The position numbers were made by a program, and so were the translations under genes. The notes beneath the pieces are model-generated. The model was not told the DNA's origin. It did no database searches and saw only the letters and a list, made by a program, of their open reading frames with translations. From positions 1 to 37,199 of the forward strand of contig RSEH01000354.1 in the NCBI GenBank assembly GCA_006503475.1: a stretch of DNA of 37,199 nucleotides, given 5' to 3'. The DNA is from Stentor roeselii. Taxonomy: Eukaryota > Ciliophora > Heterotrichea > Heterotrichida > Stentoridae. Position 1 is the stretch's first letter. Every line of letters begins with the position of its first letter. Shown here one piece after another: positions 1 through 7,462 of this stretch.

Positions 1-597
1 TCAGCGGATCTAAAGACTAGGTTTATTTAATAAAAAAAACTCTAGAAATGAAGAATAGAATTAGAGCTTTGGGAAAATTTATAAAAAGCAGAGTATTAAT
101 TAGCTCGGTTTTATTCGATCATTTTGAGTATAAAGAAAATGTTTTGACTTTCACATCAAATTTCTGTTTTCTGGATAATTTTAAATACTTATGGGCATTT
201 AACAGATTTATTTTATTATAATTTTAATTTAGGGATATATAGATTTCGCTTGTGACTCAGTCTATCTGGTGGAAGATATTTACGTGATATATTCGGGAGT
301 ATAACTCATGATTTAACTTAAAACTTCCTGAAACCCTGATGAGTTAACAATAATAATATTCACTTCTCCTAAAATCAATAATATTTCAAATTAACCAAAA
401 CCTTCTTAAGTAATTAAATCTAATCATTCAAACAATTAACCTTAAAAATCTTCCATTAAAAAGAAACCACAACTAAAATCCATATTATTAATACCAAAAA
501 ACCTAAATCAAACACTCTATCAATAAACCCCTTAAAATAAACCAAACCAATCCAATATTTCCAAAATCAAGCAGAAATCTAAATAATCTTAAAGAAC
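1..597. other. Left-edge non-coding stretch and 5' leader of the TBC gene
   Basis: I see no supportable gene. The first 340 bases are AT-rich without a long frame; nine codons at the very start ending in TAA could be the tail of a gene outside the window, but nothing identifies it. From about 341 to the ATG at 598 the + strand becomes almost free of G and rich in A and C. The same composition precedes most + strand starts here, so it probably marks promoter/5' leader sequence. No TATA-type element can be defended by eye. Confidence 0.5.
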
Positions 598-2235
598 ATG
601 GCAGAAAAGTCTAAAATTGAAATCGACTCACCTTTTCTCTCAACAGACAAGAAAGTATCTCAAATGATCTCTTACCTGACCCAAAGCCACATTTTTGTTA
701 ACTATTCCAAAAAATCGAGAAGGCAAGTTTCAATCGTTTACTTCAGTGAAAACCTTCAAAAGCTGATCTTCGAGATAAACAAGCAAACTCGTAAAATTGT
801 TTTACTTTCTGACATTTATTACGTCGAATCTGGCATCTCTAAAGAGTTGGTTCTTGAGCTTTACAAAGAAGATCTGAGAAATTTATTTGGCTTTAAAATT
901 GTCACGAAGAAAAGGAATATTGAACTTAGTGCCATGCATAAGTCTGATAGAGATATGTTCATTCATAATGTCAACCTTCTTGTATCTATCATGAAGGAAT
1001 GGAATGGAACGAATGGACTTAGAAACTATTTCAACAAAAAAATGCAGGGAAATGCAAATTCTTGTCAAAAACCAGTTAGAAGAGAAGAGGATGAAATGGA
1101 AAGGCAAGTTATTAGAAGCTTGTTGGATGATGTTATTTATAAAATTGAACTTAACTTGGTTACAAGTAATAAAAAGAAGTTGCATACTGATTTAAAACTA
1201 ATAGAATACGAAAACAAATACTTAACAGACCAACACGATTTACTAATAAAAAAAACCATCGAAAAAGACAAAAACCTAGAATTAATCCAAACAACTCACA
1301 CATACCTAAAACACAAGTTTTACCTAAGGTCCTTAATCGACAAGTTCGAGAAAACCGACGAAAAGCTAAAAATCTGGAAAAAAATCATCAGTTTCTGTGA
1401 CTGTCTCGAGCTAAAAACCGTCGCAGGTGTGAGCAGATGGTACAAAAAACTAGTAAAAAACTACTTAAAACAGAAAAACTCTTGGAAACAACTTTGCTTT
1501 GTAAGTCTCAGTCCCAGATCGATTTATTGGGACATTTATTTTAAGAATTTTCATCCAATGATTCGTGTTAAAAGTCTTCATTACAATGAAGAAGTTAATG
1601 AAGAGATCAGAAAAGATGTCATCAGAGGCCTTCCTGATCGATTGGAAGATGTTGAACTTATTTTGCAGCAAATTTGTTCTAGAAATAGTGAAGTTGGATA
1701 TTGTCAAGGGATGCAAGTTGTTACTCACTTTTTGATTACGGTTTTTAATGATATTGATAAAGTTGCAAAGACTTTAAATATTTTAATGGAACCGCCTTAT
1801 TATATGGGAGAGATCTGGAAAAAAGGCCTTTGTAGACTGAAACTGGCGGTTTATCAACTTGAAGTTATTGTTGAAATGAAATTTCCTTTTCTTCTTGAGC
1901 ACTTGAAAAATCTTGAGCTTAATATAGAAACACTTGTGACTCCTTGGATAGTCACAATTTTCACTCAAATGGTTTATCAAAAACAAATGAGCCGTACCTC
2001 ACTCGAGCAGATCTGGGACATGTTCTTAGTCCTAGGTTGGCCAGTGTTAATAGCATCATGTCTCGGAATGTTTTACTTACTTCTAGACCGTATAATGCAT
2101 CGAAATTTTGAAGAAACAATGAACGGCTTCACATTAAACCTTCCAAGTCTGACGTCAAACACAATAAAGAAGTTTTTAGTCGATCAGAAATTTTTGGAAC
2201 AACTGGAGACAAGTTTTAACTCTCAATTAAACTAA
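598..2235 (+). CDS. TBC-domain Rab GTPase-activating protein with PH-like and F-box-like regions
   Basis: 545 residues. It probably accelerates GTP hydrolysis on a Rab at a cytoplasmic membrane face. Residues about 30-140 look like a PH/GRAM-type lipid-binding fold, followed by a charged helical linker. Residues about 255-305 resemble an F-box-like helical motif (WKKIISF..., then VSRWYKKL, then SWKQLC). The TBC domain is about 315-530. The arginine-finger motif IxxDxxRT reads IRKDVIRG (residues 337-344): the catalytic Arg343 is present but the following Thr is Gly. The glutamine finger YCQGM (368-372) is intact, so the protein is probably active. The start is the first ATG after a G-free leader. 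The gene ends 24 bp before the next ATG on the same strand. The TBC assignment is firm; PH-like and F-box-like are weaker pattern matches. A Rab array lies 1.9 kb downstream, but partnership is only a guess. Confidence 0.9.
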   Translation: MAEKSKIEIDSPFLSTDKKVSQMISYLTQSHIFVNYSKKSRRQVSIVYFSENLQKLIFEINKQTRKIVLLSDIYYVESGISKELVLELYKEDLRNLFGFKIVTKKRNIELSAMHKSDRDMFIHNVNLLVSIMKEWNGTNGLRNYFNKKMQGNANSCQKPVRREEDEMERQVIRSLLDDVIYKIELNLVTSNKKKLHTDLKLIEYENKYLTDQHDLLIKKTIEKDKNLELIQTTHTYLKHKFYLRSLIDKFEKTDEKLKIWKKIISFCDCLELKTVAGVSRWYKKLVKNYLKQKNSWKQLCFVSLSPRSIYWDIYFKNFHPMIRVKSLHYNEEVNEEIRKDVIRGLPDRLEDVELILQQICSRNSEVGYCQGMQVVTHFLITVFNDIDKVAKTLNILMEPPYYMGEIWKKGLCRLKLAVYQLEVIVEMKFPFLLEHLKNLELNIETLVTPWIVTIFTQMVYQKQMSRTSLEQIWDMFLVLGWPVLIASCLGMFYLLLDRIMHRNFEETMNGFTLNLPSLTSNTIKKFLVDQKFLEQLETSFNSQLN

Positions 2236-2259
2236 TAACTATGCTTCCATAATTCAAAC

Positions 2260-3294
2260 ATGGCTCTTTCAAATTATCTTACAGACAAGTACATTGAAGA
2301 ACTTGAAGCCACTTTAAGGGCAAAAGAAATGGAAATCTCGAAAATCAAGACTAAACCGAATCTTGAACCTACTGTTCCCAACTTTGATGGATATGAAGAA
2401 CAGATTCGTCAGGACTATCTCACCCGCATACCGGAAAATGAAAGAAGTACTATGAAGTTTGGATGTACAAGGAAATTTAATGACTCGGTTTATGAAGGAG
2501 ATCTTTATAATAATCAGAGGCATGGGTTTGGAAAGATGACTTATGAAAATGGAAGAAGCTATCTTGGTGAATGGAGATACGACCTTCGTCACGGTCGAGG
2601 AATCGAAAAATACTCAAACCGCAACACCTACAAAGGGGAGTACCAAGAAGGCAAAGCAGACGGTAAAGGAATCTACATCTGGGAAAACGGAGAGTCCTTC
2701 ATCGGTGACTGGAAAAAAGGTTCAAAGCAAGGTAAAGGTAAATGGCAGAGTCCAGAAGGCGACCACTACATCGGCGAGTGGCAAGAAAGCAAAGCTCACG
2801 GTTGGGGCAAGCACATGTGGAGCACCGGCGACTACTACGAAGGCGAATGGTTTTCATGCACTAAACACGGAAGAGGCATCGAGTACTACGCTGAAAACGG
2901 CGACAAATACGTAGGCGAGTTCAAAGATGGAAAGCCAAGCGGGTATGGAAAATACTCTTATCGCAATGGAACTGTCTATGTTGGACAGTTTCTTGATGGA
3001 AAAAAACATGGAACTGGAAAACTTACAACGAATCAAGGACAAATTCATATCGGGGAATATAAAAATGATAAGAAAGATGGACTTGGATGCTTTAGATGGC
3101 CTAGTGGAAATGAATATCGAGGGTACTTCAGGGATGATAAAAGAAATGGGAAAGGAGTTATTTTGTGGAGTGATGGGTCTAGTTATGATGGAGATTGGGC
3201 TGATGGGGTTCAACATGGACAGGGTGTTATGCATTTTTCTGATGGAAGACCACCGAAAATAGGAAAGTTTGATAATAATCGGTTTGAAGATTGA
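2260..3294 (+). CDS. MORN-repeat protein (11 repeats)
   Basis: 344 residues. A short N-terminal helix (residues about 8-30, EELEATLRAKEMEISK) precedes eleven consecutive MORN repeats from about residue 77 to the end, each of the form Y-x-G-[ED]-[WFY]-x(6-8)-G-x-G. MORN arrays form long beta-hairpin rods that in protists scaffold cortical or ciliary structures, or bind membranes and partners; there is no catalytic domain. Codon usage shifts inside the gene: C-ending codons dominate 2580-2930 and T/G-ending codons follow to the end. It ends in TGA. The last repeat and tail are duplicated in decayed form immediately downstream (3331-3478). The TBC gene ends only 24 bp upstream, so its promoter must overlap that gene or the two may be co-transcribed. 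The specific role is unknown. Confidence 0.88.
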   Translation: MALSNYLTDKYIEELEATLRAKEMEISKIKTKPNLEPTVPNFDGYEEQIRQDYLTRIPENERSTMKFGCTRKFNDSVYEGDLYNNQRHGFGKMTYENGRSYLGEWRYDLRHGRGIEKYSNRNTYKGEYQEGKADGKGIYIWENGESFIGDWKKGSKQGKGKWQSPEGDHYIGEWQESKAHGWGKHMWSTGDYYEGEWFSCTKHGRGIEYYAENGDKYVGEFKDGKPSGYGKYSYRNGTVYVGQFLDGKKHGTGKLTTNQGQIHIGEYKNDKKDGLGCFRWPSGNEYRGYFRDDKRNGKGVILWSDGSSYDGDWADGVQHGQGVMHFSDGRPPKIGKFDNNRFED

Positions 3295-3478
3295 GAAGGG
3301 AGTGATAATTAATTAGTAGAAAGTGGTTGTTATGAGGAGATTGGGATTATGGGGGTTGGGATGGACGGTGTTATGATTTTTTTGTGGATGATAAATGAAA
3401 ATAGGAAAGTTTGATAATTATTGGTTTGATGATTAAGAAGGTAGTGATAATTAATTATAGAAAGTGATTTCAGTGAGG
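3184..3478 (+). repeat. Imperfect tandem duplication of the MORN gene 3' end
   Basis: About 147 bp covering the last MORN repeat, the stop codon and the start of the 3' flank (3184-3330) recurs at 3331-3478. Shared landmarks are GGAGATTGGG, GGTGTTATG, AAAATAGGAAAGTTTGATAAT and GTGATAATTAATTA. The second copy has small deletions and substitutions and lies after the gene's TGA, so it is a non-coding relic. It keeps the G/T-rich composition of the original. Confidence 0.85.
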
Positions 3479-3540
3479 ATGTGAGATGGTTTATTTGATT
3501 ACTTAAACAACTTTAGAAGAATTTTTGAGTTCTTATTCTA

Positions 3541-3789
3541 TTAAAATAATTCACAATTACAGTGGTTATTTTCAGTTTTATCATCATCATTCGATCTTTG
3601 CTTATTTTTCACGTAGGCATTATAATGATCATCAAAATTACTTGGACTTCTTAAAAATGACTCACGTTGACTTTCTAATGATAAAACACTTTGCTTTGGG
3701 TCAGTGAATCCTTTCGGTAAATTCTTATTGAAAAAAGGCGTGTTTTGATGATAATCCGTGTCTTTTTCATTCAAAAGTTCGTTTTCCAT
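3541..3789 (-). CDS. Small hypothetical protein (82 aa)
   Basis: 82 residues, hydrophilic, rich in Asn, Asp, Ser and Lys, with no membrane segment and no domain I recognise. The C-terminus ends in CNCELF, so two cysteines lie near the end, but this is not a standard prenylation box. It begins at an ATG and ends in TAA. The upstream side (3790-4121) would be shared with the divergent first Rab gene, a plausible two-way promoter. An 82-codon open frame is longer than expected by chance at this base composition, but it is not decisive. It could be a chance frame. Confidence 0.42.
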   Translation of the reverse strand: MENELLNEKDTDYHQNTPFFNKNLPKGFTDPKQSVLSLESQRESFLRSPSNFDDHYNAYVKNKQRSNDDDKTENNHCNCELF

Positions 3790-4121
3790 GTATTTAAATA
3801 AATTTATTAACTTTAATCATCCATTCTTAGGATTTTCCATCAGAAATTCAAAGATTTAGGAAAAATCTTGCTTTAAAGTATTGGCTTTCAAAAATTCACT
3901 TGAATTTTTAAGAATAGTTCTGAAATTTTAGCGAAGTTCTTTAATAATCAATCAGCAAATGAAACCTATCTAATAAAAGTATTTTCATTTGAACCATCCA
4001 CTCTAAAAAAATCCTATTTTCCAAGCCAATCCATTAAAACCTTCCTAAACTTCCCTTCTTCCTTCCTAACCCAAATCCATCAAATCAATCACTGATCCAA
4101 ACAAATTCCAACAATCTAATA
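3790..4121. other. Intergenic region upstream of the Rab array
   Basis: 332 bases without a supportable gene. The part nearest the Rab start (about 3980-4121) is very poor in G on the + strand and rich in C and A. The last 30 bases (ATCCAAACAAATTCCAACAA, then TCTAATA before ATG) recur with small changes ahead of the other three Rab copies, so they belong to the duplicated unit and probably include the leader. Confidence 0.5.
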
Positions 4122-4721
4122 ATGGCAGATCCAAGTACTCTAAAAATTCTCACCCTGGGAGACTCAAGCGTTGGGAAAACCTGTTTGTTGTTGCGGTTCG
4201 CAGAAGATGATTTTCCCAAGAACACGATGCCGACAATCGGAATAGAGTACAAAACAAAGATGATCAATCATAACAACCAAGCCGTCAAATTACAAATTTG
4301 GGACACTGCAGGGCAAGAGCGTTACCATCGAATCTTAGCAAGCACGTTTTACAGAAGAGCAAATGGAATCGTCTTGGTTTATGATTTGACAGAACGTTCA
4401 AGTTTTATGAACGTAGAAAGTTGGATGAAACAAATTCGACAAAAGGCTGATCCTGGAATTGAAATTGTTTTAGTCGCTAATAAACTTGACTTGGTGCAGG
4501 AAAGAGATTTTAGTGAAGGAAGGAGAATGGCTGATACTTTTGGAATCCCTTTTTTTGCTGTTTCTGCGAAAACTGGAGAAGGGGTTGGTGAGGCGTTTAA
4601 GGCTCTTACTGATATGATTATATCGCATAATCCCAAAATTTTAAACACCTCCAATGCGCCTGCTGGAAATAGACTCACTAAAGACCCTTCGATTTTAGAT
4701 AGGGTTAAATGTTGTGCCTAG
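4122..4721 (+). CDS. Rab family GTPase, copy 1 (canonical)
   Basis: 199 residues, normal length for a Rab. All GTPase motifs are present: P-loop GDSSVGKT (13-20), switch I Thr38 in TIGIEYKTK, G3 motif WDTAGQE (60-66) with catalytic Gln65, G4 NKLD (120-123) and G5 SAK (148-150). It ends in Cys-Cys-Ala, a RabGGTase-type CCX prenylation signal. The sequence is Rab8/Rab1-like, but I cannot fix the subfamily by eye. It probably cycles on and off an endomembrane to direct vesicle traffic. It stops at TAG, where the other copies carry one extra Trp; a single extra base (CCTAGG against CCTGG) explains the difference. It is the only one of the four copies expected to bind and hydrolyse GTP normally. 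Confidence 0.95.
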   Translation: MADPSTLKILTLGDSSVGKTCLLLRFAEDDFPKNTMPTIGIEYKTKMINHNNQAVKLQIWDTAGQERYHRILASTFYRRANGIVLVYDLTERSSFMNVESWMKQIRQKADPGIEIVLVANKLDLVQERDFSEGRRMADTFGIPFFAVSAKTGEGVGEAFKALTDMIISHNPKILNTSNAPAGNRLTKDPSILDRVKCCA

Positions 4722-4723
4722 GT

Positions 4724-4736
4724 AATAAGGCTTATT
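4724..4736 (+). other. 13-bp palindrome at the Rab 3' ends
   Basis: AATAAGGCTTATT is a perfect inverted repeat with a single central G. It follows the stop codon of copy 1, and exact copies lie at 6330-6342 and 7175-7187, where they overlap the TAA stop of Rab copies 3 and 4. Copy 2 has one mismatch (5450-5462). It could be part of a 3'-end signal, or may simply be inherited with the duplication. Confidence 0.5.
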
Positions 4737-4848
4737 GGATTAGAAGTAATTTTTTTGGGATGGTTGATTGGAAACATCTTCTCTTTTTTACTTGAGTGAG
4801 AGGGTCTAATCTAAGTACTAATCCAAAGAAATCCCAAACAATCTAATA

Positions 4849-5451
4849 ATGGCAGATCCAATTCAACTAAAAATCCTCACCCTGGGATGCACTGGGGTGG
4901 GGAGAAAAAGTTTATTGTCGTGGTTCGTAGAAGATGATTTTCCCAAGAACACGATGCCGACAATCGGAATTGAGTACAAAACAAAAATCATTAATTATAA
5001 CAAGCAAGTCGTCAAACTACTATTTTGTCGCACTTCAGGGCAAGAGAGGTACCATAAAATCTTAGCAAGCACATTTTATAGAAGAACAAATGGAATCATC
5101 TTGGTTTATGATTTGAAAGAACCTTCAAGTTTTGAGATTGTAGAAAGTTGGATGAATCAAATTCGAGAAAAGGCTGAACATGACATTGAAATTGTTTTAG
5201 TTGCTAATAAAATTGATTTGGTTCAGGAAAGAAATTTTACTGAAGGAAGGAGAATGGCTGATACTTTTGGAATACCTTTTTTTGCTGTTTCTGCGAAAAC
5301 TGGAGAAGGGGTTGTTGAGATGTTTGAGGCTCTTACTAATATGATTTTATCGCGTAATCTAAAAATTTCAAATATCTCAAATGCGGATGCTGGAAATAGA
5401 CCTAATCAAGACTCTTCGATTTTAGATAGTGTAAAATGTTGTGCATGGTAA
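4849..5451 (+). CDS. Rab-like protein, copy 2, degraded P-loop and G3 motif
   Basis: 200 residues, intact frame. Aligned without gaps to copy 1, the P-loop lysine and threonine (19, 20) are Arg and Lys (GCTGVGRKS), and WDTAGQE is CRTSGQE, so Trp60 is Cys and Mg-coordinating Asp61 is Arg. Switch I (TIGIEYKTK), catalytic Gln65, G4 (NKID) and G5 (SAK) remain. The C-terminus is CCAW, a CCXX prenylation form. It should still reach membranes and recognise guanine, but normal phosphate and Mg binding looks lost. It is best described as a probable pseudo-GTPase. The absence of stops or frameshifts argues against simple decay. Confidence 0.88.
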   Translation: MADPIQLKILTLGCTGVGRKSLLSWFVEDDFPKNTMPTIGIEYKTKIINYNKQVVKLLFCRTSGQERYHKILASTFYRRTNGIILVYDLKEPSSFEIVESWMNQIREKAEHDIEIVLVANKIDLVQERNFTEGRRMADTFGIPFFAVSAKTGEGVVEMFEALTNMILSRNLKISNISNADAGNRPNQDSSILDSVKCCAW

Positions 5452-5725
5452 TTAGGCTTATTGGATTAGAAATAATCTTCTGGGTATAGTTGTTGAGAAT
5501 TGGAAATACGATGGGAGATGATTTATTGGGTATTGTTTAATTTGATACAGATTTGATATTAATTTATTTTAAGACAATAATATTATCAATCGCAAAAGTA
5601 TTCAATCAGTATCAAAAAACTCAAATTTCAAAACAATTTATTTAAGTCCCTCAACCTCCCTTATTTCCTTATGCGAGAGCCGGGTAATCTTATTACTAAT
5701 CCAAAGAAATTCCAATAATCTAATA

Positions 5726-6331
5726 ATGGAAGATCCAATTCGACTAAAAATTGTGATTGTGGGATGCATTGCAGTAGGTAAAGGCTGCTTGTTGTTGCGT
5801 TACACAGAAGATGATTATCCAATAAAAAAAACGAATCAGATAATAGGAATGGACTACAAAACAAAGATCATTAATTATAATAATCAAGCCGTCAACCTAC
5901 AAATTTGGTATATTGATATACAAGAGCGATACTATCCAATATTAACCTCTACGTTTTTTAGAAGAGCCAATGGAGTTATTTTAATTTATGATTTAACAGA
6001 ACGTAGGAGTTTCAAAATTGTAGAAAATTGGATGAATCAAATTCGAGAAAAGGTTGAACCTGGCACTCAAATTGTTTTAGTCGCTAATAAACTTGACTTG
6101 GTTCAGGAAAGAGATTTTACTGAAGAAAGGAGAATTGCTGATACTTTTGGAATACCTTTTTTTGCTGTTTCTGCGAAAACTGGAGAAGGGGTTAGTGAGA
6201 TGTTTGAGGTTCTTACTGATATGATTTTATCGAATAATCCCAAAATTTTAAACACCTCAAATACACCTGCTGGAAATAGACTCGATAAAGACCCTTCGAT
6301 TTTAGATAGTGTCAAATGTTGTGCCTGGTAA
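5726..6331 (+). CDS. Rab-like protein, copy 3, most degraded nucleotide site
   Basis: 201 residues, intact frame, with one extra residue before switch I. The P-loop ends GKG where GKT is expected (position 20). The switch I threonine is Ile (IIGMDYKTK). The G3 motif reads WYIDIQE, losing both Asp and Gly, although Gln remains. G4 NKLD and G5 SAK are intact and the end is CCAW. Every residue type that contacts Mg or the gamma-phosphate, except the P-loop lysine, has changed, while the base-recognition and prenylation features are preserved. This is the strongest pseudo-GTPase candidate of the array. Confidence 0.88.
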   Translation: MEDPIRLKIVIVGCIAVGKGCLLLRYTEDDYPIKKTNQIIGMDYKTKIINYNNQAVNLQIWYIDIQERYYPILTSTFFRRANGVILIYDLTERRSFKIVENWMNQIREKVEPGTQIVLVANKLDLVQERDFTEERRIADTFGIPFFAVSAKTGEGVSEMFEVLTDMILSNNPKILNTSNTPAGNRLDKDPSILDSVKCCAW

Positions 6332-6570
6332 TAAGGCTTATTGGATTAGAAATAATTTTTTGGTAATAGTTGTTGAGAATTGAAAACAACCTGTGAGATG
6401 ATTTATTAGGTGTAGTTATCATTTTATATAGATTAAAATAAGTGTTTGTTTTAAGATAATAATATCAGCTGATTTCTTTCTATTATGAATATTGTTTAGG
6501 AATCAACATCCTTTCTTATGTCCTTATGCGATATCCCGCTAATCTTATTACAAATTCCAACAATCTAATA

Positions 6571-7176
6571 ATGGCAAATCCAATTCAGCTAAAAATTAGC
6601 TTCCTGGGAAACACAGGAGTAGGTAAAACCTATTTGTTGTTGCGGTACACAGAAGATGATTTTCCAAAGAAGAACACGATGCCGACAATCGGAATCGAAT
6701 ACAAAACAAAAACTATAATAAAAAACAACCAAACCCTTAATCTACAAATTTGGACCTCTGCAGGGCAAGAGCGTTACCATCAAATATTACGAAGTACTTT
6801 TTTAAGAAGAGTAAATGGAATCGTCTTGGTTTATGATTTGACAGAACGGTCAAGTTTTATGAATATAGAAAATTGGATGAATCAAATTCGAGAAAAGGCT
6901 GAACCTGGCACTCAAATTGTTTTAGTCGCTAATAAACTTGATTTGATTCAGGAAAGAGAATTTACAGAAGGAAGGAGAATTGCTGATACTTTTGGAATAC
7001 CTTTTTTTGCTGTTTCTGCGAAAACTGGAGAAGGGGTTAGTGAGATGTTTGAGAGTCTTACTGATATGATTTTATTGAATAATCTAAAAATTTTAAACAA
7101 CTCAAATGCACCTGCTGGAAATAGACTCACTCAAGACTCTTCGATTTTAGATAGTGTCAAATGTTGTGTTTGGTAA
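6571..7176 (+). CDS. Rab-like protein, copy 4, G3 aspartate lost
   Basis: 201 residues from the ATG at 6571. An in-frame ATG at 6526 lies within the conserved upstream repeat (compare CCTTATGCGA ahead of copy 3), and the paralogues all start at the equivalent of 6571, so I prefer that start. The P-loop GNTGVGKT and switch I TIGIEYKTK are intact. The G3 motif is WTSAGQE, so the Mg-binding Asp is Thr, while Gly and Gln remain. G4 NKLD and G5 SAK are present, and the end is CCVW. It probably binds nucleotide with altered Mg handling; whether it hydrolyses GTP cannot be told from sequence. Confidence 0.88.
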   Translation: MANPIQLKISFLGNTGVGKTYLLLRYTEDDFPKKNTMPTIGIEYKTKTIIKNNQTLNLQIWTSAGQERYHQILRSTFLRRVNGIVLVYDLTERSSFMNIENWMNQIREKAEPGTQIVLVANKLDLIQEREFTEGRRIADTFGIPFFAVSAKTGEGVSEMFESLTDMILLNNLKILNNSNAPAGNRLTQDSSILDSVKCCVW

Positions 7177-7462
7177 TAAGGCTTATTGGATTAGAAATAA
7201 ATTTTTGGTAATAGTTGTTGAGAATTGGAACAACCTGCTACTCTGCAAGAACTATTAAAACCACTTCAAGAAAAATCGACTGCAACAAGACACCTTCCTA
7301 AAAAATCTCGCATAAAAATTCATCATTCCTAAAAAATTCACTAAATCCTTTCATATTTCCTAAAACCAAAATCCTCTCTCTCAAAAAAAAAATTCCTTCC
7401 TACAATCCAAAAAACTCTCCTAAACAAATTCACCCTTCAAAATCCAGCCCTAATAAAAATCA

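Larger units (their letters stand above)
4092..7237 (+). repeat. Tandem gene array: four Rab units
   Basis: Four direct repeats, each with a conserved leader ending AATCTAATAATGG (AATCTAATAATGGC in copies 1, 2 and 4), a Rab frame of about 600 bp, and a conserved 3' flank containing GGCTTATTGGATTAGAA. Start-to-start spacing is 727, 877 and 845 bp. Copies 2-4 also share intergenic sequence (TAGTTGTTGAGAATTG), and copies 3 and 4 share CCTTATGCGA upstream. The 3' halves of the genes are much more alike at DNA level than the 5' halves. This suggests gene conversion in the 3' half, or selection to diverge in the 5' half that holds the P-loop and switch regions. Confidence 0.9.

Noticed and set aside
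2543-2914. Overlapping + strand frame inside the MORN gene (Lys/Thr-rich)
   Set aside because: Shadow of the MORN repeats in another frame, low-complexity, with no independent support.
6526-6570. Upstream ATG giving a 216-residue fourth Rab
   Set aside because: The 15 extra codons are the conserved non-coding leader of the other copies; all paralogues start at the equivalent of 6571.
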